Assembly: GCA_029266525.1 (NCBI GenBank) | Contig: JAQSWQ010000002.1 | Span: 92,682 to 156,681 of the forward strand | Direction of reading: 5' to 3' | DNA length: 64,000 bases | DNA from: Microvirga sp. | GTDB taxonomy: Bacteria > Pseudomonadota > Alphaproteobacteria > Rhizobiales > Beijerinckiaceae | In this document: positions 52,873 to 61,230 of the stretch, piece after piece | Layout of the letters: each line of letters opens with the position of its first letter | How positions within the stretch are numbered: the stretch's first letter is position 1 | Notes under the pieces: model-generated | Databases searched by the model: none | Told to the model about the DNA's origin: nothing | What the model saw: the letters and a program-made list of their open reading frames with translations, nothing else | Position numbers and translations under genes: made by a program

Positions 52873-53595
52873 GTGATTAACCGTTTCTTAAAGCCGGAGG
52901 AGCGCTACGCCCGGCGCATGGCGCGCATCGCGCGCTGGGACCGGCCGATCGACGGCTCGGCCGGGCGCTTGCGCGCCTGGGCGCACATGGCGCTCGTGGA
53001 CCACGGCGTCTTCCGCTTCTTCTACCTCAACCGGCACCAGGTCTCGCCGAACCTCTGGCGCTCGGCGCAGCCGGCCCCGCATCAGCTCGCCTGGTTCGCG
53101 GAGCGCGGGGTGCGCACGGTCATCAACCTGCGCGGCGGGCGCGAGCACGGCTCCTGGCAGTTGCAGAAGGAGGCCTGCGACGCGCTCGGGCTCGATCTCG
53201 TGGAGTTCGTGGTGCGCTCGCGCGAGGCGCCGAGCCGCGACACCATCCGCGGCGCCAAGGCCTTCTTCGAGACGCTGAGATACCCCGCGGTGATCCACTG
53301 CAAGTCGGGGGCGGACCGGGCCGGCTTCGTCGCGGCGCTCTATCTCATCCTGCAGGAGGGGAAGTCGGTCTCGGAGGCGCTGCGGCAGCTCTCGTTGCGC
53401 TATGGCCATTTCCGCTTCGCCAAGACCGGCATCCTCGACGCGTTCTTCGAGCGCTACCGCCACGAAGGCGAGGCCAAGGGCGTTCCGTTCCTCGACTGGA
53501 TCGAGCACATCTACGACCGCGAGGCGCTCATCCGCGACTTCCGCCCGCGCTTCTGGTCCGACTTCGTGGTCGACCGGGTGATGCGCCGGGAGTAG
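52873..53595 (+). CDS. Tyrosine/dual-specificity protein phosphatase
   Basis: The 240-residue protein has the phosphatase loop VIHCKSGADRAGFVAALYLI, that is HCX5R with catalytic Cys and Arg. The general acid region is RSREAPSRDTIRG, and VSPNLWRSAQPAPHQLAWF and GVRTVINLRGGREHGSWQL precede it. The end is the conserved RFWSDFVVDRVMRRE. The GTG at 52873 fits homologues that start with a similar RFLKP...RYARRMARI segment. A CtrA-like box overlaps codons 2-7. Confidence 0.82.
   Translation: MINRFLKPEERYARRMARIARWDRPIDGSAGRLRAWAHMALVDHGVFRFFYLNRHQVSPNLWRSAQPAPHQLAWFAERGVRTVINLRGGREHGSWQLQKEACDALGLDLVEFVVRSREAPSRDTIRGAKAFFETLRYPAVIHCKSGADRAGFVAALYLILQEGKSVSEALRQLSLRYGHFRFAKTGILDAFFERYRHEGEAKGVPFLDWIEHIYDREALIRDFRPRFWSDFVVDRVMRRE
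52877..52891 (+). promoter_or_regulatory. CtrA-like box inside the first codons of the phosphatase gene
   Basis: TTAACCGTTTCTTAA matches TTAA-N7-TTAA and encodes part of INRFLK, including a TTA leucine codon that is rare in this G+C-rich DNA. A CtrA protein bound here would sit just after the start codon and would be expected to repress. Confidence 0.42.
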
Positions 53596-53601
53596 CCCGC
53601 C

Positions 53602-54582
53602 TCATTCGATCACCTCGTCGGCGCGGGCGAGGAGGGTCGGCAGGATCGCGAGGCCGAGCGCCTTTGCGGTCTTGAGATTGAGGACCAGCTCGTACTTGGC
53701 CGGCAGCTCGACCGGGAGGTCGGCGGGGTCGGCGCCCTTCAGGATGCGGTCGACGAAATAGGCGGCGCGGCGCCAGTTCTCGCGCAGGTCGATGCCGTAG
53801 CTGACGAGACCGCCGGCCTCCGCGAAATCGCGCAGGCCGGCCATCATGGGCAGGCCCGCCGCCGTCGCGAGCGCCGCGAGGCGCCCGCGCTCGGTCACGA
53901 AGATCGAGTCGCCCGGCACCAGCAGAAACTCGCTGCCTGCGCGCGTCAGCGTCCCGAGGGCGGCTTCGAGGTCTTCCGGCCCGCGGACGTCGAGCGCCGC
54001 GAGCTCGATCCCGAGCGCCGGGGCCGTAGCCTCCGCATCGCGCCTCTGGGCCACGTTCGATGGATTGCGCATGTTGACCAGCATGCCGATCCTGCTGGTC
54101 CCCGGCTTCATCTCGCGGGCGAGCTCCAGTTGCTTGCCGAGCAGGGTGTCGAGGCTGAACAGGATGCCGGTCACGGTGCCGCCGGGCCGGGCGTAGCTCG
54201 CGACGAGGCCAAGCCCGACGGGGTCGGCGAGCGTCGCCGAGACGACCGGGACCGTCGGCATCGCCTGCTTCGCGGCGACCGCAGCCGCGGCGATCGCCGT
54301 CACCACGACCTCGGGCTTGAGCGAAGCCAGCTCCGCGGCCAGCCCCGGCAGGCGCTCGACCCGCCCTTCCGCCCAGCGCAGCTCGAGGGTTATGTCGCGG
54401 CCCTCGCGATAGCCGAGCTCCTCCAGCCGCTGCCGGAACGCGGCAACGAATTGGCCATGGGACTCCGGTGAGCCGGATACGAGGCAGCCGATGCGCCGGA
54501 CCCGTCCGCCTTGCTGCGCCCGCGCCGCCCGCGGCCACGCGACCGTCGCGCCGAGCCCCAGAAGGACCTTCCGCCGCCTCAT
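53602..54582 (-). CDS. ABC transporter substrate-binding protein, TrpX/COG2984 type
   Basis: The 326-residue periplasmic protein has an export signal starting MRRRKVLLGLGATVAWPRAA. Two-lobed binding-protein signatures follow: IGCLVSGSPESHGQFVAAFR, FRQRLEELGYREGRDITLEL, and ATLADPVGLGLVASYARPGG, GTVTGILF. It ends LLARADEVIE. No permease or ATPase of this transporter is adjacent, so it is an orphan copy of a family greatly expanded in Hyphomicrobiales. Short direct repeats flank it (53600-53623 and 54577-54600). Confidence 0.85.
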   Translation of the reverse strand: MRRRKVLLGLGATVAWPRAARAQQGGRVRRIGCLVSGSPESHGQFVAAFRQRLEELGYREGRDITLELRWAEGRVERLPGLAAELASLKPEVVVTAIAAAAVAAKQAMPTVPVVSATLADPVGLGLVASYARPGGTVTGILFSLDTLLGKQLELAREMKPGTSRIGMLVNMRNPSNVAQRRDAEATAPALGIELAALDVRGPEDLEAALGTLTRAGSEFLLVPGDSIFVTERGRLAALATAAGLPMMAGLRDFAEAGGLVSYGIDLRENWRRAAYFVDRILKGADPADLPVELPAKYELVLNLKTAKALGLAILPTLLARADEVIE

Positions 54583-54600
54583 TCGATCACCTCGTCGGCG
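54577..54600. repeat. Direct repeat of the end of the binding-protein gene
   Basis: CCTCATTCGATCACCTCGTC followed by GGCG at 54577-54600 repeats 53600-53623, the stop-codon region of the same gene. It reads as the last codons (ADEVIE-stop) of a lost tandem paralogue, directly before the start of the surviving copy. Confidence 0.6.
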
Positions 54601-54796
54601 CAGAAGGTCTGCGACAAGTCCTCTCAGGCTGCTGCGCGCTCGCTCCGCGCGACCACGCGGCCGCCGCTGCCATGCCGGCGATGGCCTCCCGCTTCATGTC
54701 CGCGTGCCTCGGGCAGGGGCTGCTTGGCTCAAGGTAACACGGAAAACCCTGCGGAAGGCGGGTTCTCTGTATTCGACTGATCCGCGCCTGCGCGCC

Positions 54797-56620
54797 TCAC
54801 GCCGCCGGCGGGAGGTCGTCGAGCAGCTGCAGGCGCTGCATGCGGGCATAGGTCCCGCCGCGGGCGAGGAGCGTCTCGTGCGAGCCCGCCTCGATCACCC
54901 GGCCCTCGTCGATCACCACGATGAGGTCCGCCTCGCGCACGGTCGAGAGGCGGTGCGCGATGAGGAGCGTGGTGCGGCCGCGCATGAGCCGTCGTATCGC
55001 CAGCTGGACGAGCTGCTCGGATTCCGAATCGAGCGCGCTCGTCGCCTCGTCGAGCAGAAGGATCGGGGCATCCTTCAGGAAGGCGCGGGCGAGCGAGAGG
55101 CGCTGGCGCTCGCCGCCCGAGAGCCGGTTGCCGGCGTGCCCGACCGGCGCGTCGTAGCCTCCGGGCAGCTGCATGATGAAATCATGCGCCGCGGCGGCTT
55201 TCGCGGCTTCGACGATCTCGTCGCCGCCGGCCTCCGGCCGCCCGAAGGCGATGTTGGCCCGCACCGTGTCGTCGAACAGCACCACGTCCTGGCTCACCAC
55301 GGCGAGCCTCGCGCGCAGCGAACGCAGCGTCACGTCGCGGACGTCCTGCCCGTCGATCAGCACCGCGCCCTCGCTCACGTCGTAGAGGCGCGGCACGAGC
55401 GAAAGCAGCGTCGACTTGCCCGAGCCCGAGCGGCCGACGAGGGCGGTCGTGCGCCCGGCCGGCGCGACGAAGTCGACCCGATCGAGCGCCGCCGCATCCT
55501 CGCGATAGCGGAAGCTCACGCGCTCGAAGCGCACCTCGCCGTTGCCGGTCGCGAGCTCGCGCGCGCCGGGGCGCTCGCGGATCGCCGGTGCTTCGTCCAT
55601 CTTGGCGAAGGTCCGCTTCAGCGCCGCGCCCGCCTCCTGCACGATCGCGTTGAGGTGACCGAGGGCTCGAATCGGCTGGGCGGCGAGGATCAGCGCGCTG
55701 ACGAAGCCCGTGAAGTCGCCGACCGTGCTCTCGCCGGCAAGGATGCGGCGGCTGACCACGGCGAGCACCGCCGCGACCGCGAGGCCGCCGCCGACCTCGA
55801 GCAGCGGGTCGAGGCGGCCGCGCGTGTTGGCGGCCTTCATCTTCAGCCGCCGGATCTCGTCGAAGGTCTCGCCGACGCGGCCCTTGAGGTAGCCCTCGAG
55901 GCCGTAGGTCTTGGCGAAGCGGGCGCCGGCAAGGCTCTCCGACACGAAGCTCGCCATGCCGCCGATCTGCTCCTGGGTCGCGAGCGCCACGCGCTTCAGC
56001 TTCTGGCCGATGCGCGCGATCGGGATCGCGACGAAGGGGCCGAGGATTGCCGCGAGCATGGTCATCAGCGGATCGATCAGCGCCATGGCAGTGACGAGGG
56101 CGACGATGGTCGCGAGCTCGCGCAGGAACACGGTCGAGAGCCGGGTCAGGGCTTCCTTGATGAAGGCGAAGTCGGTGGTGAAGCGTTGGGTCAGCGCGCC
56201 CGGGCTCTCCCGCCCGAGCTGCGCGAGATCGGCCTCGATGAGATGGGCGTATAGGGCCGTCTGCATGTCGGCCTCGATCCGCGTCACGACGCGGTTCGTG
56301 AGCACGGTGAGGCCAAGAAGCGAGAAGCCCTTCACCGCCGTCGCGGCAATGACGAAGAACGGCCCGTAGAGAATCAGGCTGCGGGAGGACACCGGCAGCG
56401 GACCCGTGGGAAGCCGAAGCACCACCTCGCCGGCCGGCGCGCTGAAGGCGTCGAAAGCGACCTTGATGATGAGCGGGTAGAGCCCGGTGGCAGTCGCGAC
56501 CAGGAACACCAGCCCGAGCACGCCCGCGAGCTGGAGTCGGTACGGGCGCATCCAGTCGCGCCAAAGCCTCGCGACGGCGGGAAGCGTATCGCCGGTGAGC
56601 GGCGCGAGGGTCAGGGCCAT
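54797..56620 (-). CDS. ABC transporter, MsbA-like half-exporter
   Basis: The 607-residue protein fuses six membrane helices (residues 25-330) to an ATPase. Motor motifs are TALVGRSGSGKSTLLSLVPR (Walker A), GNRLSGGERQRLSLARAFLK (signature) and PILLLDEATSALDSESEQLV (Walker B). The H-loop IAHRLSTVREADLIVV follows. Lipid-A-type or drug export as a homodimer is expected from family membership. The ATG at 56620 fits. No partner gene is adjacent. Confidence 0.88.
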   Translation of the reverse strand: MALTLAPLTGDTLPAVARLWRDWMRPYRLQLAGVLGLVFLVATATGLYPLIIKVAFDAFSAPAGEVVLRLPTGPLPVSSRSLILYGPFFVIAATAVKGFSLLGLTVLTNRVVTRIEADMQTALYAHLIEADLAQLGRESPGALTQRFTTDFAFIKEALTRLSTVFLRELATIVALVTAMALIDPLMTMLAAILGPFVAIPIARIGQKLKRVALATQEQIGGMASFVSESLAGARFAKTYGLEGYLKGRVGETFDEIRRLKMKAANTRGRLDPLLEVGGGLAVAAVLAVVSRRILAGESTVGDFTGFVSALILAAQPIRALGHLNAIVQEAGAALKRTFAKMDEAPAIRERPGARELATGNGEVRFERVSFRYREDAAALDRVDFVAPAGRTTALVGRSGSGKSTLLSLVPRLYDVSEGAVLIDGQDVRDVTLRSLRARLAVVSQDVVLFDDTVRANIAFGRPEAGGDEIVEAAKAAAAHDFIMQLPGGYDAPVGHAGNRLSGGERQRLSLARAFLKDAPILLLDEATSALDSESEQLVQLAIRRLMRGRTTLLIAHRLSTVREADLIVVIDEGRVIEAGSHETLLARGGTYARMQRLQLLDDLPPAA

Positions 56621-56659
56621 CGACCCGCGCTAGCACGGGCGCCCCGTCCCCTCAACGCG

Positions 56660-56682
56660 AACGGCCGGCGCGAGGCCGGCCG
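56660..56682 (-). terminator. Hairpin downstream of the CYTH-like gene
   Basis: GGCCGGC and GCCGGCC arms around GCGAG form a strong hairpin between two minus-strand genes. Only a weak T-rich tail follows on the minus strand, so termination is uncertain. Confidence 0.3.
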
Positions 56683-56705
56683 CTCGATGGTCGGAAGAGC
56701 CTGAC

Positions 56706-57593
56706 TCAGGCACCGAAACGGCGCAGCCGCGTCACCGGACGCTCGACGTCCGGCATCGTCGGCGCGCTACCCTCGGGCGCCGCCGGCGCGGACTGGTTGC
56801 CGAGGGCCTGGGACAGGCTTGCGATCACGTCGTCGATGCGCGCGTCGGGGTCCGTTTCCCCCTCGGCCGCCGCTTGCGCTTCGCCGGTCTCGCCCCGGGC
56901 GGCGAAATTGCTCCGCGGCAGCGCCCGGGCGGAGGCGTCCTCGCCGCTTCCGGCCGGAGCGGCCTCGGCCGCCGCCGGATCGGGGCTCGCGAGCCGGCGC
57001 AACGCGTCGATTACCGAGGTGTCGTTGGTCGCGCGGCGCGGGGCGGGCGCCGAGAAGCGGGCCCGGGCGACGCGATCCTCCAGCGTGTCGAGCAGCGCCT
57101 CGAGCGCGGCGTTGGTCAGGGGAACGTCGCCCACCGCCGGCACGCCCTCGAGCGCGAGCGCGCGGCGATCGAAGCTTGCGTCGGCGCTCACCTCGGGCCC
57201 GAACCAGGCCGGGAACAGGAAGCTCGCCGCCTCGTCACGGTCCTCGAACTCGATCGAGACGAGATCGAGCACGCCCGGATGCGTGATCCGGTCGACGAGC
57301 GCCTCGCGCCCGCCGCCGACCGCGATGCGCGCGCGCTCGTAGACGGTCCGCCCGGCGCACACGTCGAGGAGCGCATCGGCGTGGGCCCGCGGAACTTCGG
57401 TGCGCTCCTCGCTCGCGATCCCCTCCTCGGGGGTCACGAGCACGAGATGGCACTGGTTGCCGTCGAGAAGGACGTGCGAGTTGCGGCCCGATTGGGTGGG
57501 GAAATAGCCCTCGGTCACCCGCTGCGAGCCCCGCTCCTTGCGGATGAGGCGCGCGAAGGAGGGCGCCAGGAGGAAACGGCGAACGATCGTCAT
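56706..57593 (-). CDS. CYTH-like domain protein with degenerate ExExK motif and disordered tail
   Basis: The 295-residue protein follows the CYTH layout in its first 155 residues: VRRFLLAPSFARLIRKERG, QRVTEGYFPTQSGRNSHVLL, SEERTEVPRAHADALLDVCA, GRTVYERARIAVGGGREALV and FLFPAWFGPEVSADASFDRR. The metal-binding E-x-E-x-K at the N-terminus of triphosphatase-type CYTH enzymes is replaced by VRRFL. The last 120 residues are low-complexity Ala/Pro/Glu. It may bind rather than hydrolyse polyphosphate-like ligands. The match is by pattern only. Confidence 0.6.
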   Translation of the reverse strand: MTIVRRFLLAPSFARLIRKERGSQRVTEGYFPTQSGRNSHVLLDGNQCHLVLVTPEEGIASEERTEVPRAHADALLDVCAGRTVYERARIAVGGGREALVDRITHPGVLDLVSIEFEDRDEAASFLFPAWFGPEVSADASFDRRALALEGVPAVGDVPLTNAALEALLDTLEDRVARARFSAPAPRRATNDTSVIDALRRLASPDPAAAEAAPAGSGEDASARALPRSNFAARGETGEAQAAAEGETDPDARIDDVIASLSQALGNQSAPAAPEGSAPTMPDVERPVTRLRRFGA

Positions 57594-57734
57594 GAGAAAT
57601 CCTCTTCAAGCCCACCGGCTGTAAGAGCGGCCAAGCCCTTGTTCGTCAGGGGTCAATTGAGCCGCCCGGGCTCTCGATGCCGCTGCGGTGCGGCAGCTTC
57701 GTGGCGATCCTGTGAAGCCGCGCCGCCTTAGAGC

Positions 57735-58151
57735 TTAACCGGCCAGGAGCGCGTAGGCCGTCTGCGCCGTCGCGGCCGGCCGCGCGTCGCCCTCGGCGAC
57801 GATCGTCACCTGGCCGAAGGCCATGCTGCGCCCGAGCCGCAGCACCCGCGCTACGGCGAGCGCGTCGGCATTGGCGATCGGGCGCAGGAAGTGCACGGTC
57901 TGGTCGACGGTCGTCATGGGGCGGTAGCCGCCGGAGGCCGCCGAAACCGCGAACACCATCGCGGTGTCGGCGAGGCTCGCGATGGCCTGGCCGCAGACGC
58001 CGCCGTTGTCGCGGCACAGCCTTTCCGAGAAGCGCATGCGCAGGATCGCGCCATCCGCGCCGATCTCCTCGACCGAAAGGTCGAGAGCCTGCACCCAGGC
58101 GGCGAACACCTGGGCAAGGAGCCGCTCGGCCGCGTCCTTGTCGAAGGCCAC
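57735..58151 (-). CDS. PaaI family hotdog thioesterase
   Basis: The 138-residue single-hotdog protein shows MRFSERLCRDNGGVCGQAIA, SLADTAMVFAVSAASGGYRP and TTVDQTVHFLRPIANADALA, then a beta-sheet (MAFGQVTIVAEGDARP). PaaI-type enzymes hydrolyse aryl-CoA or acyl-CoA esters. The start is GTG at 58151 with no clear ribosome-binding site. Twelve bases separate it from the stop of the receiver gene. Confidence 0.83.
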   Translation of the reverse strand: MAFDKDAAERLLAQVFAAWVQALDLSVEEIGADGAILRMRFSERLCRDNGGVCGQAIASLADTAMVFAVSAASGGYRPMTTVDQTVHFLRPIANADALAVARVLRLGRSMAFGQVTIVAEGDARPAATAQTAYALLAG

Positions 58152-58163
58152 GTGCAGATTGCG

Positions 58164-58577
58164 TCAGAGGGTGAGCGAACGCGCCGAGAGATGGATCGCG
58201 GCGGCCGGCATGGCCATGAGCTCGTCGAGGCCGTCGAGCAGGGTCTCGATCGAGGCGGGCTTGCCGATCCACGGCACGCCGTCGAACTCGGCCGCGTGCT
58301 TGGGCGGCGGCGATCCGGCCGAGAACACCATGAACGGGATGCGGCGCTGGCGCAGCTCCTCCACGATCGGCAGGCAGGAGCCGTCCTTGAGCTCGTAGTC
58401 GAGGATCGCGAGGTCGACGCTGTTCTGCTTCAGCCAGGCGAGCGCCTCGCGCGCCCGACCGAACGGCCCGGCCACCTCGTAGCCGTAGCTGAAGAGCTCC
58501 TCGGCCATGACGAGGGAGATCACCGCCTCGTCTTCGACCACGAGGACGCGAAGGCCGTTAAGCCACGGATCACGCAT
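58164..58577 (-). CDS. Single-domain response regulator (receiver only)
   Basis: The 137-residue protein is a CheY-like receiver: VLVVEDEAVISLVMAEELFS, DLAILDYELKDGSCLPIVEE with the phospho-Asp, MVFSAGSPPP and WIGKPASIETLL with the conserved Lys. It has no output domain. Such proteins in Hyphomicrobiales often act with HWE kinases; the only HWE kinase in the window is at 19618. The ATG at 58577 fits the domain start. Confidence 0.83.
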   Translation of the reverse strand: MRDPWLNGLRVLVVEDEAVISLVMAEELFSYGYEVAGPFGRAREALAWLKQNSVDLAILDYELKDGSCLPIVEELRQRRIPFMVFSAGSPPPKHAAEFDGVPWIGKPASIETLLDGLDELMAMPAAAIHLSARSLTL

Positions 58578-58825
58578 TGTCTGGAGACCCCCAAGGCCCC
58601 GACGAAAGGAAGCTTCCCATGATCCCGGGAGGTGCGCAAGAGCGCAACGGTTGAACTGGCGAGATCGCCAGGGAAAGGTGAATGCGGCCGGCAAAAAGCG
58701 GCTTACCGATGCTCGCGACGGGAGAAGATCACCGACCAAGTGCGAAGGCAGCCGCTCGGGCTCAACGGCGAGCCGAAGCTGCCCGGATGGCGCCCTGCCG
58801 CAACTTGCCGACCCATGCAGAAACT
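58578..58825. other. Chromosomal flank left of the integrated element
   Basis: About 250 bases without a supported gene. A small perfect hairpin CTGGCGA-GA-TCGCCAG lies at 58657-58672. This side would be downstream of the intact tRNA-Gly in the uninterrupted chromosome. Confidence 0.4.
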
Positions 58826-58870
58826 TGGAGCGGGCGAAGGGATTCGAACCCTCGACCCCAACCTTGGCAA
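58826..58870 (-). other. attL: 3' half of tRNA-Gly(GCC)
   Basis: On the minus strand the sequence reads from the anticodon loop (TTGCCAAGG) through the T arm (GGGTTCGAATCCC) to the acceptor end GCCCGCTCCA, as in tRNA-Gly(GCC). The D arm and 5' acceptor strand are absent: beyond 58870 the similarity stops. An isolated 3' half next to an integrase gene is the expected left attachment site of a tRNA-targeting element. The intact tRNA should be at the other end, outside the window. Confidence 0.82.
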
Positions 58871-59051
58871 ATTGCCGCACGCCCGTTTCCTGTCGTAACC
58901 GAAGGTACCCGTAAGATCAGAATTTTTGAAGCAAAAACAATGATTTGAGCTTTACGACGGGCCGCACCGTAACCTAGAATAAACTCCCAGTACCCCTCTG
59001 CCGGAACCCGAAACGGAACCCCGGCCGACCCTAACCCTTGCTGGGATCACC

Positions 59052-60268
59052 GTGCCGGTAAAGCGCTTGACCGCCGTGTTCGTGGAACAGGCCCGCTCGA
59101 GTGGAGGGCGTGTCGAGTACGCCGACGAACTCACGCCGGGCCTCCATCTCCGCGTCGGCAACAATGGCCACAAAAGCTGGTCCGTGGTGTTCCGGGTCGG
59201 CGGGCGGAAAAAGCGGATGACGCTCGGCAGCTACCCGGCGCTGTCGCTCGCAAACGCCCGCACGGCAGTCCTTGCGGTCATCGCGGGCCGAGCGGCGCGA
59301 GAACGAGGCCCGCTACGGCGAGACGGTCGAGAAGATCGGCCGCGCGTGGGTTGAGCAGCACGCAAAGCCAAACAATAGAAGCTGGCGGTTCCAAGAGCGC
59401 CAGCTTGAGCTCTACGTCTACCAAGCTCGGCAGCCGACCTGTTGCATCGCTTAAGCGGAGAGACATTATTGACCTCGTCGATGAGATCGCCCTGAAGGGC
59501 CGCGACGGTGCCGACGAGGCAGACGCGACGGGCACCGACGTGAAGGGGGCCAAGCGCTGCATCGGGGGCACGACCGCGGCGGACAACGTGCTGCGGGTGC
59601 TCCGGTCGGTGCTGAACTGGGCGGTGTCGAAGGACAAGCTCACCGCCAACCCAGCCGTGGGCGTCCGGGCGCCGCTGAAGCCCAAGGCGCGTGAACGCAC
59701 GCTGTCCGACAATGAGATCAAGGCCGTTTGGGCCGGCGCCACGGCGCTCGGCTACCCGTTCGGCACGCACCTCCTGCTCTGCCTGCTTACGGGCCAGCGC
59801 CGGACAGAGGTCGCCGAGATGCGCTGGGAGGAAGTCCAGGGCGACACGTGGGCCATCCCGTCGTCGCGAACAAAGGGAAAGCGCCCGCACCTCGTGCCCC
59901 TTTCGGCACCCGCAAAGGCGATCCTCGACGCCTGCCCCCGCTTTAACGAGGGCACCTTCGTCTTGTCTACCACGCTTGGCCGCCGGCCTATTTCGGGCTT
60001 CTCCAAAGCCAAGCTGGAGAGCGCGATTCCCGTCGAGGACTGGCGCTGCCACGATCTCCGCCGCACATGCGCGACAGGGATGGCACGGCTCGGCGTTCTC
60101 GGCGAGGTTATCTCCCGGGTCCTAAACCATGCGACCCCGTCCGGGGTTACGAACGCGCACTACAATCACCATGAATATCTTCGCGAGAAGCAGGCAGCGC
60201 TTGAAGCGTGGGGAAGCCGAGTTTTGGAAATCGTGGCGCAAGAGGCCGAGTCTTGCAGAGCTATGTGA
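59052..60268 (+). pseudogene. Tyrosine recombinase (phage-type integrase), frameshifted
   Basis: Three frames are needed to read the protein. The N-terminal DUF4102 part (GTG at 59052: MPVKRLTAVFVEQARSSGGR, RKKRMTLGSYPALSLANART) ends near 59290. The SAM-like part (ERRENEARYGETVEKIGRAW, NNRSWRFQERQLELYV) is in another frame to about 59420. From KLGSRPVASLKRRD the catalytic domain is intact, with LLTGQRRTEVAEMRW (Arg), HDLRRTCATGMARL (His, Arg) and a Tyr in NAHYNHHEY. The first break looks like a loss of about a dozen bases, the second a loss of two C residues. The element is probably immobile by itself. Confidence 0.82.
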
Positions 60269-60965
60269 CTATAACGCGATCCCGCATGAACAGCGGGACA
60301 GACTCCAAGCCTTACTTGACGAGGCGCGGGTAGCTTTCTTCGCCGCTGACAACCTGCAAGCGACCGTGAGTTCGGAGGAGTGGCGTCGGAGTAGAGAACT
60401 CCGTCGCGCCGTGGTCCACCGGCTGGAGAACCTATGCAAGTTCTGTCAAACTGCGCTCATCCAAGATCCGAGCTCGACTGGGCATATCAACTGGGACGCA
60501 TCGCTGGACAGTTGGTTCACGCGAGGCGCCCCCATCCCGGCTCTTGAGCAGATCCCAGACTACGTTGGTCTGTTCCTCGCGCGGACAATAAAGGCGCTAG
60601 AGGAGCACGAATGGCACCACGTTCAAGGCCTACGTTCTGATTCGACAGCGGGATGGAGACAAGCTCTTGAGGCGCTCGTGGAGTACTACCGGCGAAACCT
60701 TGGCCGGAAGCTCTCCGGGGCCTTTGCTGACCATACGATGGACCCCCCAGCCAATTTGCCGGAGCCGTTTTTAGAACGCGCAAAGAGGGCGAAGAACCAC
60801 GACGACCTTTTTTACCCGGTTCCAAAACATGAGTCTCAATGGTTTTTGTACGACTGCATGCGCTACGTCTCTCCGCCAGACAGCGACACGCGCATCCTCC
60901 GATCACTCCTGAAACAGCACTGGCTACGGATTAGCTCGGAAAAGTCAGCCGGCAAAATGCGGTAG
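60171..60965 (+). CDS. Unknown island protein
   Basis: The 264-residue, mostly helical product (from MNIFARSRQRLKRGEAEFWK) contains EEWRRSRELRRAVVHRLENL, PDYVGLFLARTIKALEEHEW and ESQWFLYDCMRYVSPPDSDT. No family is recognised. It overlaps the integrase end by 98 bases in another frame. The start is uncertain; an ATG at 60171 is used. It sits where satellite elements often carry accessory or defence genes. Confidence 0.5.
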   Translation: MNIFARSRQRLKRGEAEFWKSWRKRPSLAELCDYNAIPHEQRDRLQALLDEARVAFFAADNLQATVSSEEWRRSRELRRAVVHRLENLCKFCQTALIQDPSSTGHINWDASLDSWFTRGAPIPALEQIPDYVGLFLARTIKALEEHEWHHVQGLRSDSTAGWRQALEALVEYYRRNLGRKLSGAFADHTMDPPANLPEPFLERAKRAKNHDDLFYPVPKHESQWFLYDCMRYVSPPDSDTRILRSLLKQHWLRISSEKSAGKMR

Positions 60966-61029
60966 CGACTTTTCCGCGAAATCCTCTCCGTTCCGCGAAG
61001 ATATTCCTCGTTCTATCGCGAGGAAGACG

Positions 61030-61230
61030 ATGGCGGACCGCCTAATCCCGATGAAGGAAGTTACGACCCGGGTGCCCTTCACGAAGGTGCACATCTACCG
61101 GCTGATGAACCGGGGCGAGTTCCCGCGCAGCATCAAGATCGGCAAACGCCGTGTTTGCTGGCGAGAGTCTGAAATCGAGGCGTGGATCGCGTCCAAAGAG
61201 GCGGACAGGACTCGTGATGGCAGATCATGA
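61030..61230 (+). CDS. AlpA-family phage regulatory protein / excisionase-like
   Basis: The 66-residue protein is a MerR-like winged helix of the AlpA/Xis group: LIPMKEVTTRVPFTKVHIYR, LMNRGEFPRSIKIGKRRVCW and RESEIEAWIASK. AlpA-type proteins activate integrase or steer excision in P4-like satellites. GAGGAAG lies just before the ATG. It overlaps the start of the primase gene by 14 bases. Confidence 0.85.
   Translation: MADRLIPMKEVTTRVPFTKVHIYRLMNRGEFPRSIKIGKRRVCWRESEIEAWIASKEADRTRDGRS

Noticed and set aside
54491..56254. Long plus-strand frame opposite the ABC exporter
   Set aside because: Shadow frame of the exporter gene, with no domain and no ribosome-binding site.
58632..58948. Open frames reading GAGEGIRTLDPNLGK or RRDSNPRPQPWQ
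   Set aside because: These are translations of the tRNA-Gly fragment at 58826-58870 and its surroundings, a well-known false-gene pattern.
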